The translations under genes were made by a program, and so were the position numbers. Source: Planctomycetota bacterium (GTDB lineage Bacteria; Planctomycetota; Planctomycetia; Pirellulales; Pirellulaceae). Taken from it: a DNA stretch of 64,000 nt. Under the pieces are notes generated by a model. The model was not told the origin of the DNA. It searched no databases and saw only the letters and a list, made by a program, of their open reading frames with translations. This document shows, in pieces, positions 48,684 through 57,329 of the stretch (position 1 is its first letter; each line of letters opens with the position of its first letter). The DNA is taken from NCBI GenBank assembly GCA_026692865.1, contig JAPLNI010000055.1:1-64000 (forward strand), in the 5' to 3' direction.

Positions 48684-49048
48684 GAAGTTAGTTGCGTTGC
48701 TATCGGGGCTGTCAAGAAAAATTGTCGCAATTCAACCGTAGAAGTCTAACCCAGAACTGCACGAACTGCATCACTGACACAAACCATGCGAGTCGGGCAA
48801 TCTGTAGCGTTTAGAAGCGAATCTTTCCTTTAGGCTGACTTTTATCGTTGATACAGAGTCATGCTGATCGATATCAAACAACGTCTCAGGGATCGGATGC
48901 CCATTCATTAATGAATGAGATAATGTGCGCAGAACCGACTTGGCAATCCGTTCCCGGAGATATCCCACCCAATCGTTTCTCGATTCACAGCAGTTCACAA
49001 TTTCGTTTTCTCTCGCTCCCCGAGAGACATTGCTGAGAGGTTACTTAG
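48684..49048. other. Intergenic region with a 16-bp palindrome
   Basis: CATTCATTAATGAATG at 48902-48917 is a perfect 16-bp palindrome, 130 bases upstream of the secreted-protein gene, and could bind a dimeric regulator. A 75-codon minus-strand frame at 48771-48998 has no recognisable family or ribosome-binding site. The region also holds the promoter of moaD (minus). Confidence 0.45.
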
Positions 49049-50755
49049 ATGAGGCATGCAATAATGCGAAGAGACTCAATTAGTTTGGCGTGGCTGAAGC
49101 GTTCGATTTTGGCAGGGTTGATTATCTTCATTCACTCCACAGGAAAAGCCGCCAGTGGACATGGCGATGCGGACGACGCCGCAAGCTGCAAATCATCCAT
49201 GCAAAGCCGCTTCGATGCGATTCTAAGTGATGAAGCATCAGAGGGCACTTTCGATATCAAAAAATTTGGTACGCTTGCAACCGTTGCTTTATATGAGTCC
49301 GTTCGATTGATGGATTGCAACCTGTTCGACAGCGATACTATTGCGATTATTAATCAAGATTTCGAAATGCGGTTGTGCGAACGGCGAGCTCTCGACTCGG
49401 GCAGCGATACTCCGACGAACACGAATGAGAGCCAAGTTTTTGTTGCTCATACCGCGATACCAGTTTTACCACCCGCAGATCAAGATGTTGAAGAGTTTGC
49501 TGAAAGCACCAATGAGCTTGCAAGTGAGCTGATGAAACCTTTGCCGATGGCGTTTGCCACCGGTTTCGACGTCGCCACAATTTGCCGGACAGCACTCGAG
49601 GCTAGCACCTACGGTTCGGGAAAAATGCCCTTTTCATCACCCCAGCCTGCAACTGAGCTTCCCGACATGAACTCAGGCACTGAAGAACAATTACCAGCAA
49701 AAGCATCCTTCGCCGTCGAAATCTCCGCGATCGAATCTGCAATCCAAGTGCGACCTTGGGGGTACCGATTTACTCGCGATAACTTACTTAGCTCGTACCA
49801 CTTCTCAGGCGAGTTGCAAATCACAAAGTTATACGACGAGGAGTACCGCCCCTACGATTTCTTCGAAGTACCGCAAGCGCGCAACACATCGGAAATCAGC
49901 GAAGTTCAAGTAGCGGCTGAAGTGAGTAGCATTGCCGAGATGCAAAGCGTGCCTGAAGTGCCGAGCGTGCCCGAAGCGTATGTTGACTCGGAGTCAATTG
50001 TGACATCGCCGGCTCCGGACAAAGAGCTTTCCATTTCCAGCATCGTTCCGATGAGCTCGATTACAGATTCGATAGCCTGCGCCCGATCCGCAGTATCCGC
50101 AACTTGTATCAGCGCATTTGATCAAGCCAAAATGTTTATTGATTCCTATGAATTCGATATTCAAAACTTGCTGTTCGAACGCGTTCAGCAATCAACCCCA
50201 TTTATGAATCAAATGGCGATGACCGCGACCGGATACGGCGAAGTACTTGCTCGTCAGCATTGGTTGATGAACGGCATCAAGTTGGCGATTAGCTGGAACT
50301 CTTTCGCTACGGGACGTGAGAAGGCAAGTGACGAGACCTCTGAGTCATTAGATCCATCGGTTGTTCGCCATGATTTGCGACAGGTCTTTGGGGCTAGCGT
50401 CCTCACAGACCCATTCGCAGCAGATTGTTCCCTCGTTATCAAGCGTCCGCCCACGCTCGCTTCACCAAAAATGGTTGAAATGGCAACTGAAGCTGGCGAA
50501 TCAGGGGTAAAGGTTGCTTATGACGAGTCGGCAAACGCGACGCTGGGCGACGCCGACGTCCAAGACTCGACCGCTTATGAACTGCTAGTTCTGCTTCAAG
50601 ATGCGTCTTGGATGGCTCATTCGATTGACTCGAATTTTTCAGAGGGCTCAGACGTGGTAGAAATCGGGCTTAGCAAAATTGAAGAAGCCTCGACGGAACC
50701 AAAATCCGCTTCGTTGACGCCAGAAAACGCCGGAATCGGGGTTTCTCAGCGGTAA
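49049..50755 (+). CDS. Secreted protein of unknown function
   Basis: The 568-residue protein has a signal segment (SILAGLIIFIHSTGKAASG) after a basic N-terminus; ATG 49049 and ATG 49064 are both possible, with AGAGG upstream of the first. The mature part is acidic, Ser/Glu/Ala-rich. It has a short degenerate repeat (SEVQVAAEVSSIAEM, then QSVPEVPSVPEAYV, about 289-311), and a more structured region near 365-415 (FDQAKMFIDSYEFDIQNLLF). No family was recognised. It could be a surface or stalk-type protein. The next gene is a response regulator 159 bases away. Confidence 0.65.
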   Translation: MRHAIMRRDSISLAWLKRSILAGLIIFIHSTGKAASGHGDADDAASCKSSMQSRFDAILSDEASEGTFDIKKFGTLATVALYESVRLMDCNLFDSDTIAIINQDFEMRLCERRALDSGSDTPTNTNESQVFVAHTAIPVLPPADQDVEEFAESTNELASELMKPLPMAFATGFDVATICRTALEASTYGSGKMPFSSPQPATELPDMNSGTEEQLPAKASFAVEISAIESAIQVRPWGYRFTRDNLLSSYHFSGELQITKLYDEEYRPYDFFEVPQARNTSEISEVQVAAEVSSIAEMQSVPEVPSVPEAYVDSESIVTSPAPDKELSISSIVPMSSITDSIACARSAVSATCISAFDQAKMFIDSYEFDIQNLLFERVQQSTPFMNQMAMTATGYGEVLARQHWLMNGIKLAISWNSFATGREKASDETSESLDPSVVRHDLRQVFGASVLTDPFAADCSLVIKRPPTLASPKMVEMATEAGESGVKVAYDESANATLGDADVQDSTAYELLVLLQDASWMAHSIDSNFSEGSDVVEIGLSKIEEASTEPKSASLTPENAGIGVSQR

Positions 50756-50826
50756 AAAATCTCCCAAATTCGAATGTTGCGGCTAGCGTCGTAGGGGTGA
50801 TAGCGGCGCAGCCTCGGTTCGGATAC

Positions 50827-50851
50827 CCTCTTTAAGTTGTTCTTAAGGGGG
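50827..50851. promoter_or_regulatory. Hairpin between the secreted-protein gene and the response regulator
   Basis: CCTCTTTAAG (50827-50836) pairs with CTTAAGGGGG (50842-50851) over ten positions including two G-T wobbles, with loop TTGTT. No T-tract follows, so it is a weak terminator candidate for the upstream gene or a leader structure. Confidence 0.4.
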
Positions 50852-50914
50852 CGAGGATTGGTTTCCCTGGTTTATTGATCAAGGAACGCCAATGTGGATA
50901 TGGAGATAGTTTAG

Positions 50915-51550
50915 ATGCCCCAGTCGGTCTATCTGGTTGACGACCATCCAATCGTTCGAATCGGCTTACGTACGCTACTTGAGCGGAGTGGCTACATCGT
51001 CACGGGTGAAGCCGAGTCCGCCGAGCAGGCATTTGACGATTCCATGTTGCTGAAAGTCGACGTAATCATTCTAGACATTCGACTTCCAGGCATCGATGGA
51101 ATTGATTTGCTCCAGAGGATCTTCACGATGAAATCTGATGCGAGGGTGGTCGTCTACAGCGGTCACGAAAACCCAACCTATGCGGCTCGGGCTATCGCTC
51201 TGGGGGCCAAGGCGATTGTCTATAAAGATCAGCGATTGGCTGTGCTCACGGCTGCCATCGAAAAAGCGATGATCGGAGAATCCTCGATCGATCATATGGA
51301 GCGAAAGCGAATCGCGAACGTCGGTACGAGGGCGAAGAACGCTTTTGTTTTCGACGATGTATCGTTGACTCAGCGGGAATTAGATGTCCTGAAGCACCTC
51401 GCGAATGGATTGACGAATAAAGAAATCGCCCTGTCGCTGGGAATTGGATACGAAACTGTTAAGGAGCATGTCCAGCATGTCCTGAGAAAACTGTCGGTCT
51501 CGGATCGAACTCAGGCTGCTGTGTGGGCGGTGCGACAGAAAGTCGTCTAA
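50915..51550 (+). CDS. NarL/FixJ-family response regulator
   Basis: A 211-residue two-component regulator. The receiver domain (1-115) has the acidic pair DD (9-10), phosphorylation site Asp54 in IILDIRLPG, and conserved Lys104. The C-terminal LuxR helix-turn-helix (about 150-211) has LTQRELDVLKHLANGLTNKE followed by GIGYETVKEHVQHVLRKL. It would bind DNA as a dimer when phosphorylated. No histidine kinase is adjacent, so the partner and target are unknown. GGAGA upstream supports the ATG at 50915. Confidence 0.94.
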   Translation: MPQSVYLVDDHPIVRIGLRTLLERSGYIVTGEAESAEQAFDDSMLLKVDVIILDIRLPGIDGIDLLQRIFTMKSDARVVVYSGHENPTYAARAIALGAKAIVYKDQRLAVLTAAIEKAMIGESSIDHMERKRIANVGTRAKNAFVFDDVSLTQRELDVLKHLANGLTNKEIALSLGIGYETVKEHVQHVLRKLSVSDRTQAAVWAVRQKVV

Positions 51551-51737
51551 AAGTCGTCTAAAAAAGAACCCGAATAATTGGCCTTACGAGGCATTTAATG
51601 GCCTTTCCGGTCTCTTAAAGTGGTAAATCCTGGATTATCAAAGAGCAAACGCTTACTAGCCGGTTGCTTTTGAGCGGTCGAAATGCCAAACTGCGTCGCT
51701 TCGATTCTCCGTCTTCACGTTGGGCTCAGATTTTACT

Positions 51738-53135
51738 ATGGCGATTAAAACTTCTTCACTTCGGATCGCAGAAATTGTTCCGTCTAGAACCTCCTTCGAA
51801 TATCGCACACCGATGAAATTTGGTGGTCGGGTCGTTAAGGACGTTGCGCTTCAGCAAACCTGTGTGATTCTAGAGGACAAATCAAAGAAGAAAAAAGCTT
51901 GCGGTATTGGTCAAATGACACTCGGTACAGCATGGGCATGGCCAAGCAAGATGATACTTCCAGAGCAAGTAAAGCTTATCGTAGCAGGCTTGTGCGATCG
52001 AATAACCGAACGCGCTGGTACGCTCGACTTTGGTTCGCATCCGATTGAATTCGGCATGCGCCTGAAAGAAGAGGCCAAAAGCATGGCCATTGAATTAGCA
52101 TCGCAAATGAAACTTAGCGAACCGATTCCCGACCTAGCGGTAATGCTCGCTTGTTCCAGTGTGGACGCGGCTGTCCATGATGCTTTTGGTCGGCTGCATG
52201 GAAGGAGCTGCTTTCAGTGCTTGGACCGTGAGCTTCTTCCGCAGCACTTGGATACTTGGCTTGGTATCGAATTCGCCGGAATGCACTTATCAGATTTCGT
52301 ATCGACCAAGCCGGCGGAAACACTTGCGCTATACCATTTGGTCGGTGCCCTGGACGCACTTTCCGAGGCTGATCTCGGGCGACGAATTGGTGACGGATTG
52401 CCGGAGACCTTGGAAGAGTGGATCCAAGCCGAACAACTTACGCATCTAAAACTTAAGTTATGCGGTACAAATCTGGACTGGGACGTTGGACGTACCATTG
52501 AAGTTGATCGGCTTGCAACCGCAAGCGGTCAATCACGACCTTGGTCATATTCCCTGGACTTCAACGAATCGTGCCCAAGCGAAGATTATGTGATTGACTT
52601 TATCGAACGTATCGATCGGCTCTCACGAACCGCCTTCGAGCGACTTCAGTACATAGAGCAGCCTACCGCTCGTGATTTAAAGAATCGTAAAGATATCACG
52701 ATGCACCGCGTCGGACGATTGAAGCCAGTCGTGATTGACGAGTCGCTTACGGATCAAGAAACACTTCTTATCGCTCGGCAGTTGGGCTACACCGGAGTGG
52801 CACTCAAGGCTTGTAAAGGTATCAGCGAAAGCCTTCTGATGGCTGCAGCAGCGAAGCATTATGGGATGTTCCTTTGCGTGCAGGATCTTACCTGCATCGG
52901 AGGATCGTTCATGCAATCTGCGTCGCTTGCCGCTCACATCCCTACGATTACTGCGGTCGAAGGGAATGGTCGCCAGTATTGCCCAGTTGGAAACGAAGCT
53001 TGGGAAGAGCTGTATAGACCTATGTTTCGTATCATGGGCGGCGTAGTGCCTACGGAATTGTTAACCGGTGAAGGGCTTGGATTCCGATGGCCTAAATACC
53101 TTCTGCCCAAAGGCTATGAAAGTATGGCCAATTAG
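51738..53135 (+). CDS. Enolase-superfamily (mandelate racemase/MLE-like) enzyme
   Basis: ATG 51738 gives 465 residues; a TTG at 51720 extends it. The C-terminal barrel has the superfamily residues: KLK in HLKLKLCGTN (catalytic Lys), the metal ligands SLDFNES, QYIEQP and VVIDESL, and GYTGVALKACKGISE. The N-terminal capping domain is VPSRTSFEYRTPMKFGGR. Members abstract an alpha-proton from carboxylates; the reaction is not predictable. Insertions make it longer than typical 370-residue members. It has no obvious metabolic neighbours. Confidence 0.88.
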   Translation: MAIKTSSLRIAEIVPSRTSFEYRTPMKFGGRVVKDVALQQTCVILEDKSKKKKACGIGQMTLGTAWAWPSKMILPEQVKLIVAGLCDRITERAGTLDFGSHPIEFGMRLKEEAKSMAIELASQMKLSEPIPDLAVMLACSSVDAAVHDAFGRLHGRSCFQCLDRELLPQHLDTWLGIEFAGMHLSDFVSTKPAETLALYHLVGALDALSEADLGRRIGDGLPETLEEWIQAEQLTHLKLKLCGTNLDWDVGRTIEVDRLATASGQSRPWSYSLDFNESCPSEDYVIDFIERIDRLSRTAFERLQYIEQPTARDLKNRKDITMHRVGRLKPVVIDESLTDQETLLIARQLGYTGVALKACKGISESLLMAAAAKHYGMFLCVQDLTCIGGSFMQSASLAAHIPTITAVEGNGRQYCPVGNEAWEELYRPMFRIMGGVVPTELLTGEGLGFRWPKYLLPKGYESMAN

Positions 53136-53156
53136 CGCTTTATCCAGAATCATCTG

Positions 53157-53233
53157 GTAGCTGAATTCGTAGGAATTCAGACCTCGGTGGAAACATAGAC
53201 TGAAGTCTTCAAATGTCTTACGATATGTGCCAC
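53157..53233. repeat. REP-like paired-hairpin element, copy G
   Basis: GTAG (53157-53160) then CTGAATTC-GTAG-GAATTCAG (53161-53180; loop GTAG instead of GTAA). The inverted partner is CAAATGTC-TTAC-GATATGTG (53210-53229) with CCAC (53230-53233). It is 77 bases long, between convergent genes. Confidence 0.88.
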
Positions 53234-53348
53234 AAGTCGTCACACGCCCTTGATTTGGGCAGAATGAGGGAACTGGATGACTCCGTTACAGATGTGCTTT
53301 TTGTGATCGTCAAATCAACAGTTTACGTCAACTGCATGCATCGATTGT

Positions 53349-53723
53349 CTAGAGTGACGAGATCGACATGATCAAGCACAGCACCGACACAAACGCTGAG
53401 ACTGCCACCAGCGGCATCGAGACGGGCTCTAGTCTTGCAAGCCTTGGTGCGTAAGAAGAGAAATAGAGAGGAAGTGTTGTACCCACTTCAAAGTCTGGGC
53501 GGACGCGACGTTTGGGAAGATTTTCAAGAACTATTTTTTCCCCTCGCCACTCAAACTCGATCACCGGAGCATACCATGTTCCTCCGTCGTCCTCGTGTTT
53601 GATGATACACCGCACACGGCCTTCCAATTTAGGTTCGGATCTCCAGAGGCAGTAACCAGCCCATGAAATATACGAGACACCAATAGCGAAACAGGCCAAA
53701 CAAAAGAGGGCAAAAAACGACAT
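53349..53723 (-). CDS. DUF3592-type membrane protein
   Basis: A 124-residue protein with two hydrophobic segments: N-terminal (FFALFCLACFAIGVSYISWAG) and C-terminal (PLVAVSAFVSVLCLIMSI). Between them lies a beta-rich DUF3592-like domain containing GTWYAPVIEFEWRGEKIVLE and VGTTLPLYFSSYAPRLARLE. The function of DUF3592 is unknown. The gene is monocistronic; no further inference is possible. Confidence 0.75.
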   Translation of the reverse strand: MSFFALFCLACFAIGVSYISWAGYCLWRSEPKLEGRVRCIIKHEDDGGTWYAPVIEFEWRGEKIVLENLPKRRVRPDFEVGTTLPLYFSSYAPRLARLEPVSMPLVAVSAFVSVLCLIMSISSL

Positions 53724-53869
53724 CGTGAAATCTAGAGGGAGAGGTTTCTATACTCTTGCCCCAAAATTAATACCGCCAAGTAACTGCCCGCTAACTAATA
53801 TTTTCAGAGTGTAACAACCGGGCAGTCGGCGTGTTGTGCAATTTTCAAGAAATTTTCCTTAAAAATCAA

Positions 53870-54159
53870 TTAATTTGGGACGGCGACCGAGTCAAAGATC
53901 TGTTCGATTGTGGCTTTCGGGTCGTCGAAGCCACCAGTTAGTCGAAGTTCCAACACAGGCCCAGAAACCGCTTGGACGTCGTCGGGAGTTGTAAAGCCGC
54001 GAAGAGGTTCAGAAACGCGTTCGCTTGCGCCATCCTCTGCCAAATCATCAAGCCTCGTGGGCTCAGGCCTAACGCAGCGGCTTTATAGATCCGCGTCGCA
54101 GCACAGAGATTCACCAGGTATTCCCGAACAGGTAGTTCTACGGATACCTTGGCGACCAT
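53870..54159 (-). pseudogene. MoxR-type AAA ATPase, C-terminal remnant with frameshift
   Basis: Only the last roughly 95 residues of a MoxR-family ATPase remain. From 54159 the frame reads VSVELPVREYLVNLCAATR, then LGLSPRGLMIWQRMAQANAF. Near 54013-54020 one base is missing. The continuation in the next frame is LEPLRGFTTPDDVQAVSGPV, then LELRLTGGFDDPKATIEQIF and DSVAVPN, ending at TAA 53870-53872. These are the lid-domain motifs of MoxR (the SPR arginine sensor and TPDDV). The AAA core with Walker motifs is absent. It lies just downstream of the His/Cys-rich gene. Confidence 0.8.
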
Positions 54160-54191
54160 TTTTTGGTCGCTTTACGAAAAACGAAACATGC

Positions 54192-54686
54192 TTACTGAGG
54201 TGGGCCACGAGGAGATTGGTCGGTCGATACGCTCGCTGCCATTTGGGTCGGGCGATCCAAATCTATCGGGAAGTCAACGTTACCGGCGTCTCGGAGAGTA
54301 AACTCCGGTGCGGATAGCGAAGGAGTAGAAAACCATTGGCAGACAGTACATTCATGACAATGCTCGGCTGACCACTGTAGATCGTCGCTAGATTTCTCAC
54401 CTTCAGATTGACGATTGGCCTTCGAATCTAATTCGTCACGGTCATTTTGCCCGGAATGCTTGTGTGCATGGCAATGGCTACACGCCTTCTTTTGAGCAGC
54501 AACCGATTTGTCGCTCCACGCCCGCGTTTCTAAGTGGGACGCATCCAAAACGCAGCAGTTGGAACCAGTTCCGCAAACCTGCGAGCAACCAGTCAAAACG
54601 TGGACCGGACGCCCCAAAGCTTGAAAGACCACGAAAACGAAGACCCAGAGGACCGCAAATCTGCGTTGGCTCTGGGGTGGTTTCAT
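54192..54686 (-). CDS. His/Cys-rich secreted protein, possible metal binding
   Basis: The 164-residue protein has a signal peptide (FAVLWVFVFVVFQALG) and then metal-ligand clusters: CSQVCGTGSNCC (33-44), CSHCHAHKHSG (about 69-79) and HCHECTVCQWFSTPS. An acidic, hydrophilic stretch separates the last two. The layout recalls DUF2946-like periplasmic proteins thought to bind copper or other metals, but I cannot establish homology. The start ATG at 54686 is the only sensible one. It is followed on the same strand by the MoxR remnant. Confidence 0.65.
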   Translation of the reverse strand: MKPPQSQRRFAVLWVFVFVVFQALGRPVHVLTGCSQVCGTGSNCCVLDASHLETRAWSDKSVAAQKKACSHCHAHKHSGQNDRDELDSKANRQSEGEKSSDDLQWSAEHCHECTVCQWFSTPSLSAPEFTLRDAGNVDFPIDLDRPTQMAASVSTDQSPRGPPQ

Positions 54687-54941
54687 GATGTACCAAACGG
54701 AGGAAGGGAGCCGACCAAACCGAAATGTTTTTGGTAAGATCGGTCTACGCCGAAATGTCCACTAGAGTTCACCTGCTTATGCTATGCAAAACGGCAGCCA
54801 ATAAAACCTCAGGCCGAAAAGCAGGGGCTGCGTCGTAGCGGCTGTCGTAAGACATCTGAAGACTGACGCGTTTTCTCTGAATGCTACCGACGGCTGAATT
54901 CTTACGAATTCAGCTAAACCGAATCCAATCTGGACAAAACC
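54687..54941. other. Intergenic region carrying REP-like copy H
   Basis: The stretch between the ABC ATPase stop and the His/Cys-rich start holds REP-like copy H (54835-54917) and no recognisable gene. Confidence 0.5.
54835..54917. repeat. REP-like paired-hairpin element, copy H
   Basis: GTAG (54835-54838) then CGGCTGTC-GTAA-GACATCTG (54839-54858). The inverted partner is CTGAATTC-TTAC-GAATTCAG (54894-54913) and CTAA (54914-54917). Total 83 bases. Confidence 0.88.
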
Positions 54942-55811
54942 CTAGTGCGAAATAGCGCTAAGCCTTGCGGAAACTCTTCCATACATGGCCGCAAATTCGA
55001 CGGAGCTTCGGAGCGATTCGTCACGAGTTCCCGCTATCTGGACGTCGATCCATTCGGCAATTTTCCCGGCGTGAATGATCGCAATCCGATTCGATAGGAA
55101 AACGGCTTCGGCGATGTTGTGCGTCACAAAAAGAATTGTGCGTTGGCGAGCCTTCCAAAGGTCCAGCACAAGCGCGTTTAAACGCCAACGCAACATGTCA
55201 TCCAAAGCGGCAAAAGGTTCGTCCAGTAAAAGCACCGAAGGGTCCAAAATAAGCGACCTCGCCAATGAGGCTCTCATCTTCATGCCGCCGGAGAGTTGAG
55301 CCGGCAACTTGTGATGGTCGGCATCTTGAAGTCCAACAGTTCGCAAAAGCTCTGCTGCGCGCGTCTTCGCCTCTTGGCGTCTGCCGACTCCTTGGAGCTC
55401 CCAAGGGAGTTGGACATTCTCGATCACACTGCGCCAGGGGAGAAGTGCTGCTTCCTGAAATACGAATGAGAGTTGGTCTCGACAGTCGTTGATCGGCTTG
55501 CCAGCGATCGTAACTGACCCGGTGATTGGTTGCTGAAGCCCAGCAACAGTCCGCAGCAGCGTGCTCTTTCCGCAACCGCTGGCTCCAATAAGCCCGACAA
55601 TTTCGCCGCCTGCAACGTTCATCTGCAAGTTGTCTAAGATGCGTCGCATGCTGTTCTTTGAGGAGCCACCCCATGGAAGCGTGCTCGGTTTCTGTTGCGA
55701 GAACTCCACAACTAAATCGCCGCAGTGTACTTCAGGAGCATTCTCGCGGGATTGCTTTGCGGAGTCGTTCTGTGTTAGCTGGTTCTGCATCGACAATTCC
55801 AAAGACTTCAT
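54942..55811 (-). CDS. ABC transporter ATP-binding protein (SsuB/TauB/NrtD family)
   Basis: The 289-residue ATPase has Walker A GLIGASGCGKSTLLRTV, Q loop FVFQEAALLPWRS, signature LSGGMKMRASLARSLI, Walker B VLLLDEPFAALDD and the H loop FVTHNIAEAVFLSNRIA. The ALLPW and LSGGMKMR variants are typical of the nitrate/sulfonate/taurine/HMP importers. The N-terminal 30 residues are extra. It lies 12.8 kb from the permease of the same subfamily (41384-42175) and may be its partner, but that is unproven. Confidence 0.92.
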   Translation of the reverse strand: MKSLELSMQNQLTQNDSAKQSRENAPEVHCGDLVVEFSQQKPSTLPWGGSSKNSMRRILDNLQMNVAGGEIVGLIGASGCGKSTLLRTVAGLQQPITGSVTIAGKPINDCRDQLSFVFQEAALLPWRSVIENVQLPWELQGVGRRQEAKTRAAELLRTVGLQDADHHKLPAQLSGGMKMRASLARSLILDPSVLLLDEPFAALDDMLRWRLNALVLDLWKARQRTILFVTHNIAEAVFLSNRIAIIHAGKIAEWIDVQIAGTRDESLRSSVEFAAMYGRVSARLSAISH

Positions 55812-55824
55812 CGAATCTTGAGAC

Positions 55825-57018
55825 CTACTTCCAATCGCGGCGTTGACGAGATGATGGAATGTTCATCTTCTTGCGATACTTGGTAATAGTTCGACGCGCA
55901 ACAGTGAGCCCGTGCATTTTAAGCGAGTCTACTAGCGCGTCATCGCTCAACGGGTCCTGCTTATCTTCCTTGTCAATAATTTCTTGCAGCTTGATTCGAA
56001 TCGAATCCCAAGCAACATCTTCGCCGTCTTCGCTGCGCGTTCCACCGACAAAGAATCTTCGAAGCGGAAGAATTCCACGCGGCGTTTGCAACCACTTGTC
56101 ATCGACTGCGCGACTAACCGTTGTAACGTGAACACCAACTTGATCGGCGATTTGCTGCATCTTGAGCGGTTCGATTGCTTCAGGGCCTTCGTCCAAGAAT
56201 CGCTTCTGGTAGTCCACGATGTGCTGAGTGACTTTCAAGAGCGTGCTTCGACGTTGCTGAATCGCATCGATCAACCACTGCGCACCATTAATTTTCTTGC
56301 GGATAAAATCCTTCTCCTCAGCCGAGGCGGAAGCGTCTCCCAAGCGACGTCTGTAGTACTCGCTAATTCGCAACGGCGGTAACGAATCATCTTCCAGCCG
56401 AACTATGTATCGACCGTTCTCATCGGGTTCGACATAAACGTCTGGTCGTACCGATGGAACAAAGACTTCCATAAATGCAGCGCCCGGCTTGGGATTGAGA
56501 TGGTGCATCTCTTCGCGTACATCGCGGATCAATTCGAGCGAGTAACCTGTCTTCTTTTGAATGACAGGGAGTCGGTTCTCAGCCAAGTCATCAAGGTGAT
56601 GCGTGATGATCGTTCGCATCTCTTCTTCGTAAGGTGTTTCCGGCTTGATCTGAATCAACAAGCACTCACGAAGATTCCGAGCCGCAATTCCCGTCGGCTC
56701 GAAGTTCTGGACGATACGCAAAGCTTCTTCCGCCTTGACCAAGTCAGAAGCCGTGTGGTCAGGCGGAAGAATGTCCGCCAAAGGTGTTGTAAAATAACCG
56801 CCGTTGCGAGCATCCAGGCACGAGATGATCCGCTCGGCAATCTGTTCAACATCGGTGTCGATATCTTGCTCGGCTAGCTGATGGAGCAAAAAATCGTTGA
56901 GTGACTCGGGGCGTTCTGCGGCATTGGCCATCATGTCAGCGTGCCGATCCATGTCATCCGAGATGCGTCCTGAGGACGGACGGAAATCGTCGAACGAGTC
57001 AGGCATATCGGTGGTCAT
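55825..57018 (-). CDS. rpoN: RNA polymerase sigma-54 factor, main part (C-terminal fragment of split rpoN)
   Basis: This 397-residue frame holds all of sigma-54 except region I: the core-binding region (SLNDFLLHQLAEQDIDTDVE, GYFTTPLADI, VQNFEPTGIAARNLRECLLI), the helix-turn-helix (MQQIADQVGVHVTTVSRAVD, KWLQTPRGILPLRRFF) and the C-terminal RpoN box ARRTITKYRKKM, which reads the -24 promoter element. Region I is in a separate upstream frame (57015-57299) whose TGA overlaps this ATG as ATGA. Restoring one A in the GGAAAACATG run at the junction would give a single protein of about 490 residues. Either it is split, or the sequence has an indel. Confidence 0.85.
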   Translation of the reverse strand: MTTDMPDSFDDFRPSSGRISDDMDRHADMMANAAERPESLNDFLLHQLAEQDIDTDVEQIAERIISCLDARNGGYFTTPLADILPPDHTASDLVKAEEALRIVQNFEPTGIAARNLRECLLIQIKPETPYEEEMRTIITHHLDDLAENRLPVIQKKTGYSLELIRDVREEMHHLNPKPGAAFMEVFVPSVRPDVYVEPDENGRYIVRLEDDSLPPLRISEYYRRRLGDASASAEEKDFIRKKINGAQWLIDAIQQRRSTLLKVTQHIVDYQKRFLDEGPEAIEPLKMQQIADQVGVHVTTVSRAVDDKWLQTPRGILPLRRFFVGGTRSEDGEDVAWDSIRIKLQEIIDKEDKQDPLSDDALVDSLKMHGLTVARRTITKYRKKMNIPSSRQRRDWK

Positions 57019-57299
57019 GTTTTCCAGCCCTCAGCGTTGGACGAATCATCTTTGACGACCAGTTCGCGTTCGTCCTCGGTTTTCGAGGACTGCTTCTCTG
57101 CGACCTCTAGTTCACCGTTTGCGTCGACCGGCGGCTCTGGCTCTTCGAGTTCGAGCATCGGGTTTTCGCTCATTTCCTGGTCGATCCGCTCCTGAAGCGC
57201 CATGATTGGCAACTGCAAGATCTCCATCGACTGGATCATTTTTGGAGCCAGCTTTTGGGTCTGTAATTGTCGGGCTTCCAACCCAAACGACATTCGCAT
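57015..57299 (-). CDS. rpoN: RNA polymerase sigma-54 factor, region I (N-terminal fragment of split rpoN)
   Basis: This frame encodes the activator-interacting region I of sigma-54: MSFGLEARQLQTQKLAPKMI followed by QSMEILQLPIMALQERIDQE, then an acidic region II-like tail, ending WKT-stop at 57015. ATG 57299 is preferred, with AGGA nine bases upstream; ATG 57305 is also possible. Length from 57299 is 94 residues. Without the remaining domains it cannot bind core polymerase or DNA on its own. It is translationally placed right before the main rpoN frame. Confidence 0.85.
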   Translation of the reverse strand: MRMSFGLEARQLQTQKLAPKMIQSMEILQLPIMALQERIDQEMSENPMLELEEPEPPVDANGELEVAEKQSSKTEDERELVVKDDSSNAEGWKT

Positions 57300-57329
57300 C
57301 AGCATTTTTCCTAGAAAAGCGAGTTGCAC

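Noticed and set aside
48771-48998. 75-codon minus-strand ORF upstream of the secreted-protein gene
   Set aside because: No ribosome-binding site or family; it overlaps the promoter region and the 16-bp palindrome.
53910-54317. 135-codon plus-strand frame
   Set aside because: It is antisense to the MoxR remnant, which has clear family motifs, and shows no protein-like pattern.
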